Positions 45,018 through 57,500 of a stretch of 64,000 bases of DNA are shown in pieces (the first letter of the stretch is position 1; the number at the start of each line of letters is the position of its first letter). The notes under the pieces were generated by a model. It had not been told where the DNA came from. It did no database searches and saw only the letters and a list, made by a program, of their open reading frames with translations. The stretch lies in NCBI GenBank assembly GCA_009599575.1, contig VWND01000009.1, positions 248,001 to 312,000 on the forward strand. Reading direction: 5' to 3'. Position numbers and translations under genes: made by a program. This stretch comes from Blumeriella jaapii. Taxonomy: Eukaryota > Ascomycota > Leotiomycetes > Helotiales > Drepanopezizaceae.

Positions 45018-46249
45018 ATGAGATTCTCCTTCCTCCTCGCACGTCTGGCACTCGCCGCCGTAGCTGGCGCGCAAATCACAAAGCCACTTGACGGAGATAC
45101 TTGGGTAGTGGGAATGTCGTGTACTATCACCTGGAACACGGCCGGATTCAGCGACAAAGTCGATGTATCTTTGGTCCCACCGGGCGCAACAGATACTTCG
45201 GTGCTCATAGCTGCGTTAGCGACTGCAATAGATAACACCGGCTTATTATCATGGACAATACCTCCGACTATAAGTGCTGGAAATGCTTCAGTCTTGATCA
45301 CCAACTCCGAGCAAATATCGGTCTCAAGTGAAGGCTCATCAAAGCTTGATATTGAATTTACTCCGCCAACTGTCATTATCATAATTAATAATGGAGTGGT
45401 ACGAGTTCCTTGATCTAGAATTGATAGGTAGAGGCTAGGCTGATTTAAAGCAGGTTAATAACGTGAATAACAATGTCATCCCTGAGAACGAAGACCCAAA
45501 CCCCGAGAAAGAAAAACCCAACCCCGAAAACGAACAACCCAAACCCGAAAACGGAAAACCCAACCCCGAGAACGGAAAACCCCAACCCTGAAAACGGAAA
45601 ACCCAATCCAGGGAACGGAAATCCTAACCCTGAAAACGGAAAACCCAACCCTGGGAACGGACAACCCAACCCCGAGAACGGAAAACCCAACCCTGAAAAC
45701 GGAAAACCCAACCCTGGGAACGGACAACCCAACCCTGGGAACGGACAACCCAACCCTGGGAACGGAAATTCTAACTCTGGGGAACGGAAATCCTAACCCT
45801 GAGAACGGAAAACCTAACCCTGGGAACGGACAACCTGGAGATAAGACTGAGAACCCTAAAAATGGAACCGATAATTCTAAAGAAGTCAACGATAATAAAA
45901 ACCAAAATGGCAATGCTGGAAGTGGTAACGGCAAGTCTAGCAACAGTACTGCTGGCAATGGCAATGGCAATGCAAATACCAATTCCGGCTCGAAACTCGA
46001 TGCGGCTGAGCCGGTAAGTTTTCTCCTGTGACTTGAGATCTTTGACTAATCAATGTCATGCTGGCAAAGACCAACTCCTCGGCGGCTTCTGAGATAACTC
46101 CATTGAAGCCAATCGCGGCCGGACAAGAAGCTGGCGAGACCAATAAAACGATTGTCCGAACTGGTGGCGCTGCTGCAACACTAGAGGTGAAAGGACACAC
46201 AGTGTTTTTGAGCGGGATCACTTTGTTGGTGGCGATGCTATTCTTTTGA
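45018..46249 (+). CDS. Secreted KNH-like Ser/Thr-rich GPI protein with NPENGKP repeats, two frame breaks
   Basis: Exon 1 (45018-45398) encodes a signal peptide (MRFSFLLARLALAAVAGAQ) and a beta-sandwich domain starting ITKPLDGDTWVVG with SCTITWNTAGFS and LSWTIPP, the fungal Kre9/Knh1-type N-terminal family. A 55-bp intron (GTACGA...AAGCAG) leads to a minisatellite encoding 7-residue units PNPENGK / PNPGNGQ (about 45490-45835). Two homopolymers carry one extra base relative to the repeat unit (CCCC at 45580-45583, GGGG at 45779-45782); each shifts the frame. After them the same series continues into an Asn/Gly/Ser-rich stretch, a last intron (46014-46069) and a GPI-type tail ending LVAMLFF. As read, translation stops at 45591. 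A full protein needs both breaks repaired by correct sequence. Confidence 0.75.
45490..45835 (+). repeat. 21-bp coding minisatellite
   Basis: About 16 copies of a 21-bp unit built on CCCAACCCTGGGAACGGACA, alternating GGG/GAA and CAA/AAA variants. Long minus-strand frames here are mirror images of the repeat, not genes. Confidence 0.92.
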
Positions 46250-48431
46250 GAACAAGGCGTGAACACCCGACTATTCGGGATAGTCGTCTGTACATTTAGC
46301 AAGTCTGGGGGATTACCCCTAGGAATACTAGGGTCGAGTGCTAGCATGTGATAGCACGGCCGAATGGACGTGCGTTCTCCCATCACATATTCTCAGCTGC
46401 GCAGTAGATAGTAGAAAAAACATACAGATTCCAAACAACGATTTAAGAATAGTCTTTACTGTATCGCCAAACTGTGATACCAACAAAGTCAAGGCTTGCA
46501 GAAGAGTTTTGCAAAGGTAGATGGCTGATTTTCGCCTTATTATCAGAACGGAAATTGGGGTTAGAATCAAGATAATGGAAAGATATATTGAGCCAGTATA
46601 GTGTGTAAGTGTCAACGGAAGTTATCGACTTAGATAGCTGAGAATAGATCAAAGGGCCACCAGAACATGGCTAACTATCTAGTCAGTCGGATCGGTTCAC
46701 AGTGATGGGAGTTGAAACCTCTTCCTTGAAAGCAAAGAATCCAATTCCACTAATGTCGTGCATAGCCGAGTAGTCGGTAGGAACCCTCACCTGAGGCTTG
46801 AAAGGGTGAAAGAGTGAAAGAGTGAAATTGTGTTCAGTAGGTTGTGACTTGTATTATTCTAAGTCCGACTAGCGAGCACTCCGCAGAAAACGGAAGGTTC
46901 GGGCTCGCTTAGTCAGTCGGTCGGAGAAACTAGCATCCGAGAATGCTCGATATCACGTGACTACGATCCTACCCTAGCTTCTAGAGCATCTATCTACTGG
47001 TGCGTATGCACATGAAAATTACATCTAGAACAAAGGGAACGACAGAAGTATGAATATAGCACAACAACTAATTAACCAGACTCTCTACATTTTAGAACGC
47101 CGTGTTAAATTGTCACCATCTGGTAAAAATTTCCTAGTTATTTACAAGTCGCTACATAATTTACCCATTTCCTGTGTAATGCCAAAATCTAAGCGGAATG
47201 CAAAAGCCCGGTTTCTGTTGAAGCACGAGCTTTTTTAGACCTTCCTATGGCTACCTCTATACCTATGTGCGCTCACGCCTACTTCAAACATCAGCTCTTA
47301 TCATCGGTTTGGACGGGTCTTCTCACAAAATCTTCCATCACCTGGCGACCTATTGCTGACGACCCATTATCTACCTACACACTGTAGATCTATTGGGCGT
47401 CAGAAAACAAGCTACAGCATGTTTGTGCGGATGAATTCTCTGGCAGGATTGACAGTATCGACTGAAAGTATCTGCATGTGATTGTCGAGTACGAAGCTGA
47501 CGAAGCTTACAAAGATGAGCCAATTCTCGGAATGTATATTGCTCCTTATCCTTAGCCTAGCTGGTGTCCAGCAATCGATTTTCTGTATCAGCGGCAAAGC
47601 ATCCCTCCGAGCGGCAGCTGCTGATGAATCAAAATGCGTTTTTTGGCACGACAGCTGACAAAAGACAAGCCACATTGTCTTTCGTTTGAGGTTGCGCCGT
47701 CAGCACTATTGTACGATTGGTTTGACTTCTGGTGGTGAGCAACAACTTATGTGGGTATCATAGGGGTGCTCCTAGATCCTTTTTTGAATGCAGAAAAAAC
47801 ATATTCGAAGGAAAAACTGCCACTAGGAACAGGCTAAGTATTTATATCTAAATAGCTTAAGTCCCGAGCGATACGAAAATTACCGGAGCTTAACTTAGTC
47901 CAACAGAAAAAGTCAGCGACTTTTCCCTCTTTTTAAGAGTCTGTGGCTCTTCAATTAACTGCTGATTAGTGTTTGTTTCACAGGGGTGCTTTCTGTTGTG
48001 GGATTACAATCTTACAACACTGCGCATTGATACCGACAAGTCAAGTGTTCGACTTTCTATAGGTTGGCTTACGGAGACACTCAGATTTATCATTCGAAGG
48101 TAGTCCGAAGCCGGCCCCTGTCTACCAGCACAAGTTCTCCTCCATCTGACGCATAAGTGTAGGCTTTCGCCCGAACGCGGCCGAATCACTTTCTGGTATT
48201 TAACCAAAAGCGAATCTGAGGCTTGCCTGATCACGACGCCGAACGGCTTTTAGAAACGTACAAGTTCCATAGATACCTACTTCTGAAATTTTCAAGCACC
48301 AGTTGTCGAGGATCGACTTCTGATCTTTTCATCGTTCCGCTGGTTGAGAATAAGCCTTCTCAGTTGGTCTGCAGGTATCATCGACGGACCAACCTGATAT
48401 CCGACTGGTTTATCTTACCAACCGACTTAAG
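46250..48431. other. Gene-poor tract, no supported gene
   Basis: No family resemblance in any frame. Short local repeats (GTGAAAGA at about 46806-46830; AGTCAGTCGGTCGG near 46911) are the only structure noted. The last 200 bp precede the DHA2 transporter. Confidence 0.5.
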
Positions 48432-50362
48432 ATGGCCATCAACAACGAGAACCATACTTTAGCTGCGAAGCACGAGCCAAACTTCATTTCAAAAGAGGGA
48501 AGTTATCTTTCTCCCGAAGAGAAGACAGTTCAAGATGCCTCAGTGAACACTTCAGTCATCGGCATGGACGAAACCGACGCCGAGAAACAACGATCCAATG
48601 CAGATAATAGCGAAGTTCCCCCTCGCGATATCTCTGGCTGGAAGTGGACTGTCGTCGTCCTTGCAATCCTCAGTTCCACTTTTCTCTTCGCCCTTGACAA
48701 CACCGTTGTTGCAGACATCCAGCCGGTGATCGTGCGGGAGTTTGATGCAGTAGCCAAGCTTACATGGCTTTCTGTATCGTTCTTGCTTGGTGCGGCGGCA
48801 ACGAATCTGGTGTGGGGGAAGATCTTTGGACAATTCAATGCCAAGTGGACCTACATCTTCTGCGTAGTCTTGTTCGAGGTCGGCAGTGCTATCTGTGGTG
48901 CGGCTCCAGGAATCGATGCGTTGATCATAGGCCGCGCTATATGTGGAGTGGGTGGGAGTGGGATGTACGTTGGGGTCATGACATTGCTTGCAGCTACGAC
49001 GACGATACATGAGAGGCCTATGTACGTGGGAGGAACAGGTCTGACATGGTAATCCACTTCCTCGACAGCTTAGATTCTCATTCTAACGCAAGCTAGGGGT
49101 CTGGGTACTGTTTTGGGACCGATCATCGGAGGAGCTTTCTCAGACAGCTCAGCTGGCTGGCGCTGGGCCTTCTATATCAACCTCTGCATTGGTGCACTCT
49201 GTGCTCCAGTCTACCTCTTCATGCTTCCCAACAAAGATCCTCGACCAGGAGTTACATTGATTGACCGCGCGCGTGAGATGGGTGCGTAGATTGTTGTTCG
49301 GCAGAAATGAACTTCTGTCAAGCTGCACAAAGCATGAAAGCTAACAACGTGAAAAGACTACCTCGGAGGCCTCCTTACTGTTGGCGCGTTCGTCTCGGGA
49401 GTGATGGCTATCTCTTGCGGGGGTGTCCAATATGCGTGGAACTCCGGCACCACCATTGGACTGTTCGTCTGTTCTGGCGTACTCTTTCTTCTGCTCGGCC
49501 TGCAACAAGTCTACACCATCTTCACCAACCCAACCCGCCGTGTCTTCCCGGTCGAGTTCTTCAGGTCTCGAACCATCCTCATACTTTTCGCCATGACAGC
49601 CGCAGGAGGAACGGCAGTCTTCATCCCGATTTACATGCTGCCAATCTACTTCCAATACACGAGAGGAGACTCTGCACTAGATGCTGGAGTGAGACTACTA
49701 CCTTTCATCTTCTTGATGATCCTGGCTGTGATTGGAAACGGTGCTATCTTGTCGGCTTATGGGTACTACAGTACGTGCTCCCCAAATCTCATCCCAGCCG
49801 TCCAACGTCACTCAACGCAGGGCCCCTCACTGACCGTTTCAAAGTGCCCTGGTACACGGCTGGCGGTATCTTCGTCGTTGTTGGGGGATCATTGATGTAC
49901 ACCATCGACACCAACACATCCACGGCAGCAGTCTACGGCTACAGCATCCTCGTCGGCTTCGGCACCGGTCTGTTTGCACAAGCCTCCTTCTCCGTGGCCC
50001 AGGCCATCGTCGACCCATCCAATGTCGCCTCGGCCGTCGGTTTTATCACGTGTGCCCAAGTGACCGGCGTTACCATCGCCCTTGCTATCGCCAACGCCTT
50101 GTTCCTCAACGGCTCGCAGGACAGAATCGCTGCCTTGTTGCCCTCGACTCCCCTCTCCGAGATCCAGTCGGCGATCGCGGGGGGTGGAAGCGACTTTGTG
50201 CGAAGCTTGAGTCCGGAACTGCAGAGGCGGGTCTTGCTCGCTATTGTGGATAGCATGAGCAAGACGTATATTCTGGTGATCGTGGGAGGGGCGCTCGCGA
50301 TTGTGTTGAGTGCGTTTATGAAGAGGGAGAAATTGTTCATGGCTGTTGGCCATGCTGGCTAG
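48432..50362 (+). CDS. MFS multidrug exporter, DHA2 (14-TM) type
   Basis: Four exons: 48432-49048, 49097-49281, 49357-49770 and 49821-50362 (585 aa). The junctions restore conserved text: GLTWGLGTVLGP, REMDYLGGLL and YYRPLTDRFKVPW. The N-terminal about 65 residues are cytoplasmic and polar. TM1 contains LFALDNTVVADIQP, the DHA2 motif (D-x-T-V-V-x-x-A/D-x-P). GKIFGQFNAKW is the loop 2-3 motif, and GAICGVGGSGM plus GLGTVLGPIIGG with the following WRWAFYINL are motif C and its neighbour. About 14 hydrophobic segments are seen. Fungal DHA2 proteins expel toxins, azoles or self-made metabolites. No biosynthetic gene lies nearby, so the substrate is open. All introns have good donors and two have CTAAC/CTGAC-like branch sites. 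Confidence 0.95.
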
Positions 50363-53300
50363 ATTTGCTCCTGGTAGAGTGGCATTTGTGGCACGACATA
50401 GTGACATGAAAGATTAGATACCAAGCAGAGGAGTAATGGGATAGATAGACCAAAGACGTGTGCGCTCGTAGATCATCATGGTGTGCCTCGCGTTATTGAT
50501 GCAATACAATCATTTCCTTCTACTTGATGCAACACCAACATCTTCTTGGAAGCCTCAGTTGCTTCTCGGGGTATGCTTACCGCAGAAATCGCTACTCGCG
50601 AGGTTTTGCAATGCTGTGTTCGTCTAGAGCTCAAAAGTCACGGCAAGTGAGTCACTACTACAGAAATTTCTCGTGCGAAGCTTTCCTGAGAAAGAAACGC
50701 TATTCTCGAATCGAAAGCCCTTCGGTATGATTCCATCATCCCGGGCATGGCGGTGTTTGTTTTCCTCGCCAAATGGGCTTGCTTTGTACCGGACTAGGAG
50801 TCAGAGCGGAACCGAGATCTTAGCGCTACTCAGCTGTCGATTGCTTTATAGTGTCCAGTTGGTTACACTGTTGTTGATTCTGGAGAACCTCGGAGGAAAG
50901 GAGAACCGTACCTTGACCACGAAAAGTGCTACTAGCCTGACTCTGGCGGGTGAGGCTATTATTTTCCAACCTTCGCAACACGTTCCATTTAGTCACATTC
51001 CATTTTAGATTCGGTGACTAGTCCATCTCGTGGTGCTCCATCCTCGTCTTTGATTCAGCGTAGACTCTGACTCTCAAGTCTCTATTTCGAATTTGGAAAT
51101 CGCGTCCTAGGGCAGGACCGAAGTAAAGCCTATTCCGTCATGTCATACACACCCGTATACCTAAGCTTGAAAAGAAATGTCAGAAATGAGCTTCTGTGTA
51201 AACAAACTTCAAACCCTCATTCGGTGAAGCATTTCACAGAAATTCTGGGAGAAGAATAAATCTGCTGTGGGCCGTGCGGCTAATAACGGACCCAAATCTT
51301 GTAATATGGCACTGAAATCGCAAGATTCACAACCCATGCGATGCGAGAAGAACAGTCGAGGTAAGAATCACAGTCGGAAGGGAGACGCTAGGGAAAATCC
51401 GAACAACAATGGCCCAACAGGACGGTATTCAACGCTCAGAGTAAAACACCATACAAGTAAACATGATATCCACCAACCAACAGGCTGTTCTAGAAAGAAG
51501 GATGATAAGTAGACTGACTAATCACAGAGATAAACCCCAAGCGGACTGCATTGGTAGAGTTTAAGATGCCGATATTTCTCAACTCCCTAACATTGCAAGG
51601 TGTCAGACGCTTAACAAAATCATCATCGTTGTATTGCAAGTGGCTATACAAAATAGTAAAAAAGATGCCTGGCTGGTTTGTCTAAAGTTGACAGTGGAAA
51701 TACACGTGACAGAACTACAAAAGAACGGTGCTAAACGCTTGAGGGAAAACAATAGATCAGCCTATCAACCAGAGAGGTCTAGAGAGGAACGTGATGATTT
51801 CTGATATTATAATTAATTTGAATAATTTTCCCTAAAAATAGGGTGTGTTTCACTTCTGCCACATTTAGCAATAACAGTAGAAAAAAATTCTTTGAGTGTC
51901 TCTGCTGTTTATGTTATCGTGCTTATTAGCTTAAAGCTAAAAAGCAACGGATCTTTGTAGCCCGACGGCAGCTCTGGGACGATTTAGCTCATGTCAATAA
52001 GGAAGGCGACCCGGAAATGCAAATGTTTGCAAGCTTGGATTGCGACTGTTATTGTAGATTAGCTGAAGCAATTCCAGACTACCAAAACCATTTGGCTTAC
52101 AATCATTTTCTCAGCACTTCTATGTTAGTCCGTAGTTATTTGCCCAACTTCATATTAATATGAAGCACACGGTTTGAACTTCCGTAACGAAAAAGTATTT
52201 TTTCCTTCGTAATCATACACAGTGTACAGGTGAATCTAATCAACATCTGCTCCATGCTGCAAATAGGTTAGACCTTGGCATTTCTTATCAGCCTTATCGC
52301 AGTACGTGGAATCTGCTGCACGCCAGGTTTCTGCATATCGGGGGGAAAAGTGACCTTCTGCGTATCCCAGTTACACACTTTTGAACCCAAGGTTGATGAC
52401 ATATTTTCGCTTTTGAATTGAAATTACCAAAGAAATGGTAAACAATATCGTTACGCAAATTCAAAGCGTGTGCTCAAGTCGATGTTGGTCGAGTAAATGG
52501 CTAAGAACCGCAACGTAAGTGCTTTGATGAATCACTGAATTATCTGCCAGACACTCTGCATCGTTGGACTTAGGAATCATTAAACCCTTTCCCGAAAGAT
52601 CACCATCTCACTCTGAATAAATATCAGTTGTAGAAACTACGATACGGCTTGAAGGAAACGAAATGAGTAAGTAGCACTGAAAAAGGTTAGAGAATCTAAA
52701 AGCTTCGAGACTAAACTCTGAAAATACCTACGGACACTTCACTATTATGCCAAAAACACGAAGCATAACAGCTGGCTTCGCGACCCATCACATAAAGCCC
52801 GAGTATGACAGCTCATACAGAAAAGTGTTCTTGCAAAAGCGAAATTCTAAGTGCTCTTGATCTCCTGGACCTCGCCGAGACATATAAGGCGAAACACTCC
52901 GACCCTTAGGATTCTCGGATCGTATGAAGGCACGTCAGTAGGCAAGATTGCGTCAGAGACTGGTACTGCAGGTCGGTCTGACTTTCGAAGTCTCACCCCT
53001 AACGAACTGCACCAGCTCGGGACGGAACGAGGCTGCAGAAACATCGGATAAATCGGACAAAGCATGGGAAACAGAATGACAAGCTTACTTCGATGTTGTA
53101 GGAATCGGGCTGACCTCAGAAGGGGGTAGCCGCCCATCGACGTGCGCTTCTACAATCGTAAAAGAAGGTCGATCAACAGAGAAAGCAGCGGGGAAGCACA
53201 TCTCCTGCCACACACGTCGTCGGAAGGGACGAGAGGAGTCAGAGGCGTGCGAGGAGTCCCAAGTGATAAACAAGGGGGCAGACAACGAGATATGCACGCA

Positions 53301-54521
53301 CTCCGCTTGGGGCTCGTACTGATTGATGGCTCCAAGATGACACTCGAGCGTGGACTCGAATGGGCCACAGCACCATGAAGCTGTCAAGAACCGTAGTGCG
53401 CGATGACCGCGGCGCTCCTCCCCGCGCGGTGAGGGCGGGACCAAACGACAAGAGCTGCCGTGAAGTCTGGTTGGTGAGCCGTGACTGGTAAACAGGAAGC
53501 TTCGGGTCCAAGCCTCGACCTGCATGGCACCAGCCTAACCGGCTCCCGGAGAACTTTAGAAGGATTCTGTGCCTGACATGTGTAGCTCCACATGGTCCGA
53601 ACACAATCTTGATCATGATGATCTGATAAACAATGCGACCGAGGAAGAAGTGGAGATTGGTCGAGACAAGTGGTCGCAACACCCGGCACCCGTCGCGGAA
53701 GAGCAGCGCACAACTTGAAGATGGGGTGGACGAGAGCACATGCTCATGGCCCAGGCTTGGTGCCGCGCATCCGTGGCCGTGTAGAACGGTGGTGATGGTC
53801 GAGGAGGATGGAGGTGTCGAATCCAAGACGACTTGAGCACGCTGTCAGTACTGTACTTGTACTGTACTGTATGTACTCCGTACACGCAAGGCACGGCGGG
53901 GACCATGGGTTGTGGAGATCTCGCCACATCATAGAAAACGCCGAGGTGAAAGTTGATGGAGAATCACGAGCCCGTTGGATGAGATTGGTGGGGAGAGGTA
54001 AGTCCAAACGAGAGAGCGATCGAATCGTACTGTGAAGAAGCATCAGTATGTGGTGGTGAGAGGGAGAGGAAGATGGAGAGAGAGAGAGAGACTCGAGAAC
54101 CGAGACGAGTGTTGGCAGTGAATTGGATCGAGCCGTGCGGCTTATCCTGATAAGCTCTAGTGGCTCTTAGCGTCCCACTTCGGCAAGCAATGCTCCCGCA
54201 CCCCAGCAGGACTGCATTTCTCGACCTCCCTCGTTCTCGTCGACGGATTTCCTCTTGCCATCGCACCACCAACCCTCGACAACCCTCGACGACCCTCGAC
54301 GACCCGCCGCCAACCCGACTCGCAACATTGGCCCATACTGCGGGCGACTGGCGACAGCCCGAAGCTCTTCTGCGGGTGTGCTCGCGCGCGAATCGAGAGG
54401 ATCCGACGGCATTTGCCCCCATCCGACAGCGACGTCAGCTCATCGACCCCCTTCCTCGCGGCGGACAGCGAACACTCCACCGCAACAACGCAGCATACAA
54501 TCATATGAAGGGCGTGGGATA
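50363..54521. other. Gene-poor tract and promoter side of the demethylase gene
   Basis: No protein family recognised on either strand. A GTACTGTACTTGTACTGTACTGTATG palindrome-rich run lies at about 53846-53871. A (GA)n tract occurs near 54078-54092. A short CCCTCGACAA/GA tandem (4 units) lies at about 54272-54306, inside the likely 5' leader of the gene at 54522. Confidence 0.5.
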
Positions 54522-57500
54522 ATGTCCGCCGCACCGATGGCCATGCCGGCTGCAGGCACTGCGCCGGTGGGGCTTCATTCTCCCCCCGATTCGAATTCTG
54601 CCCTCAAAGATGGCGGCAGCGACTCTGAACTCTCGGACCTGGAACCGGACATCGAAGCCAGTGAAACGCTCGAGGTTACCCCCGATCATGTTTCCGAAGG
54701 AGGCGTCCCTGTCTTCAAGCCTACCATGGACGAGTTTGTGGACTTTACACGCTATGTAAGCCATTCCTCCACCCACACCCAATCCCCGCACTTCAGTCGA
54801 TCCGGTTCGCCATAATGTATGCTGATACGAGATCAGATGAACGCCATTAATAAATATGGGATGCGATCGGGCATCGTCAAGGTCATCCCTCCTCCCGAAT
54901 GGGTGGCTGCGCAACCTCGGCTCGACGAGGCCATCAAGACGATCCGGGTCAAGGAACCGATCAAGCAAGACATCATGGGCACGGGTGGAACTTATCGACA
55001 AGCAAACATCGTGCACCAGCGATCATACAACTTGCCGCAATGGCGCCAGTTGTGCGAGCAGAGCGAACATCAGCCTCCTGCAAAGCGAGGGGAGAGGCGA
55101 GCAAATCAAGACAAGCCTGTGAAGACGGCTCCCAAACCCAAAGCCTCGCCTGCTGCCTCCCGTGCGAACAAGAAGCGCGGGGCAGGAAAACCTTCCAGGA
55201 ACAAGTTGAGATCGGGCACGATAGAACAGGAGGGAACTAGCACCCCTGATCGTCTTCCTACCCCGGTTTCTCCTAGTATGAAAGCCGAGGAGGACAATGC
55301 CTCGATCAAGATGGAGGAGGATGACTATGATAGTCCGAAGCCGAAAGGTGGAAGACAGCCCAAGGCCATCTCCGTGTCATCTCGGCGTAAGAACAACAAG
55401 CGAGAGACGGGTGTGGTTGATGAAGCTGCGTTCAAGGACTTCAAGTACGAGCTTGACGAGGAGTTTAGCAAGGAGCGTTGCGACGACCTCGAGCGAAATT
55501 ATTGGAAGACTCTCACATACGCACCTCCGCTTTACGGTGCGGACATGCCTGGGACATTATTTGATGAGCGAACAACCTCTTGGAACTTGGGTAAGTTAGA
55601 CAACATCCTCGATGTTCTCGGCTCGAAAATTCCCGGTGTCAATACCGCATACCTATATTTGGGCATGTGGAAGGCGACGTTCGCGTGGCATTTGGAGGAT
55701 GTCGACCTTTACAGCATCAATTATGTCCACTTCGGCGCACCAAAGCAATGGTACAGCATCGCCCAAGGAGATGCTCGACGATTCGAAGCGGCCATGAAGA
55801 GCATTTGGCCGACCGACGCTAAAGCATGCGATCAATTCCTGCGTCACAAGACTTTCTTGATTTCGCCATCCTCGCTTCTGTCAAACTTCAATATCAAGGT
55901 CAACAAGATTGTGGCCCACCCTGGCGAATTCGTCATAACCTTTCCCTACGGCTACCACTCTGGCTACAATCTAGGCTACAATTGCGCCGAGGCAGTCAAT
56001 TTTGGACTCGAGTCCTGGCTGGAGTACGGTCGTGTGGCCAAGAAGTGTGACTGTAGCGAAGCCCAAGATAGTGTCTGGATCGACGTACATGAGATAGATC
56101 GCAAGCTGCGGGGTGATCTGACCGAATACGAGGAGACCGATGATGAAGAGGAAGAGGAAGAAGAGGAAGAAGATGTTAAGGCTATCAATCTTCCAACACC
56201 ACTTCTCAAAAACAGCGATCTTAAGTCAAAGGCCCCGAAGAAGAAGCGCAAGCGTACTACCAACGAGAAAGACAACAAGACTAGCGTCAAGCGAATCCGT
56301 GTCCGCATTAAGGCACCGTCAAGAGAGCCCTGTATCCTTTGCCCGAATGACATCCCATCCGAACCTCTTCTCGTCACCGAAGATGGCGAAAAAGCCCATA
56401 GAATGTGTGCTACATATATTCCAGAGACCTCAATCGTATCTGGCGAGAAGGACCTTGTTGTCGACGTCAAATACATCAACAAAGCTCGTCTCGAACTCAA
56501 GTGCAACTACTGCCGCTCAAAGAAGGGTGCTTGCTTTCAGTGCTCGCAGAAGAAATGTACGCGGGCATACCATGCTACATGTGCTGCAGCTGCCGGAGTA
56601 CTTGTCGAGCAAGGCGAGATTCCGGTCTTTGGCGAGGACGGAACCGAGTACAAGGACTGGGGCATTGAATTCAGTTGCCGTTTCCATCGCACTAAGCGCG
56701 ACAAGAAACTGGATGGCGATGCTCTTGGAGAGGACAAGCGTCTTCTCAAGGCCGGATTAGACTTGAAGGTTGGCGATGTGTGTCAAATGCAGTATTACAA
56801 AGGTGACATCTTTGCGGGTGCTGTCGTGGAGAACAGAAGTAGTGAAGAGATGGTGCTTGTTGACATTCTTCCACGAGGGTATGTAGTACTTCGCCATCTG
56901 GCGACATTTTCAAGCTAACAGATCGTAGTGATCGCGTTGAGGTCGAGTACAAGTGGCTTCTCATTGCAGACCCTGCAGACTATCGTCTGCAAAAGCCATC
57001 TGCAAAGGCCATACCTTTGCCAAAGTCTTTCAAGGACAAGGAGTCTCTCAATACGAGCAAGCGTCAAGTTGACGACCTGCCTAGAGCAGAAGATCCGTTC
57101 ATTCAGGGCTGCACTTGGGCGGAATTCAAGTGCGAGAAGATCTCACGTAACTCAGCTCAAGTCAAGGTCGATTTCAGCAAGGAAAACCAAGTGTGGTTCT
57201 ACCTGGGAAGGAACTCTACGGAAGCCAAAGCACAATTCACAGAAGATCCAGCAAAACCTCGGCACAATCCGAAGGGCCACTTTCTCGACACGATCCCAAA
57301 GCCCGCTCCCGCCGCATCACGACAGTCATTTGCTGCTTCGTATCCGTCAAAGCTCACTTCCAATGCTTCATCGCCAGCTGTTTCCAAGGCGCCTATCAGG
57401 CCTTACCAACCTGCCTCTGCGACCTCTTTCAGGCCAGACAAGCCATACGTATACAAGCCTCGCAACAGTGCTGAAATGTACAACGTGGATCCAAAAGCTT

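Noticed and set aside
45445..45982. 168-codon minus-strand frame of Gly/Phe/Pro repeats
   Set aside because: Antisense of the 21-bp coding minisatellite; repeat period keeps it open.
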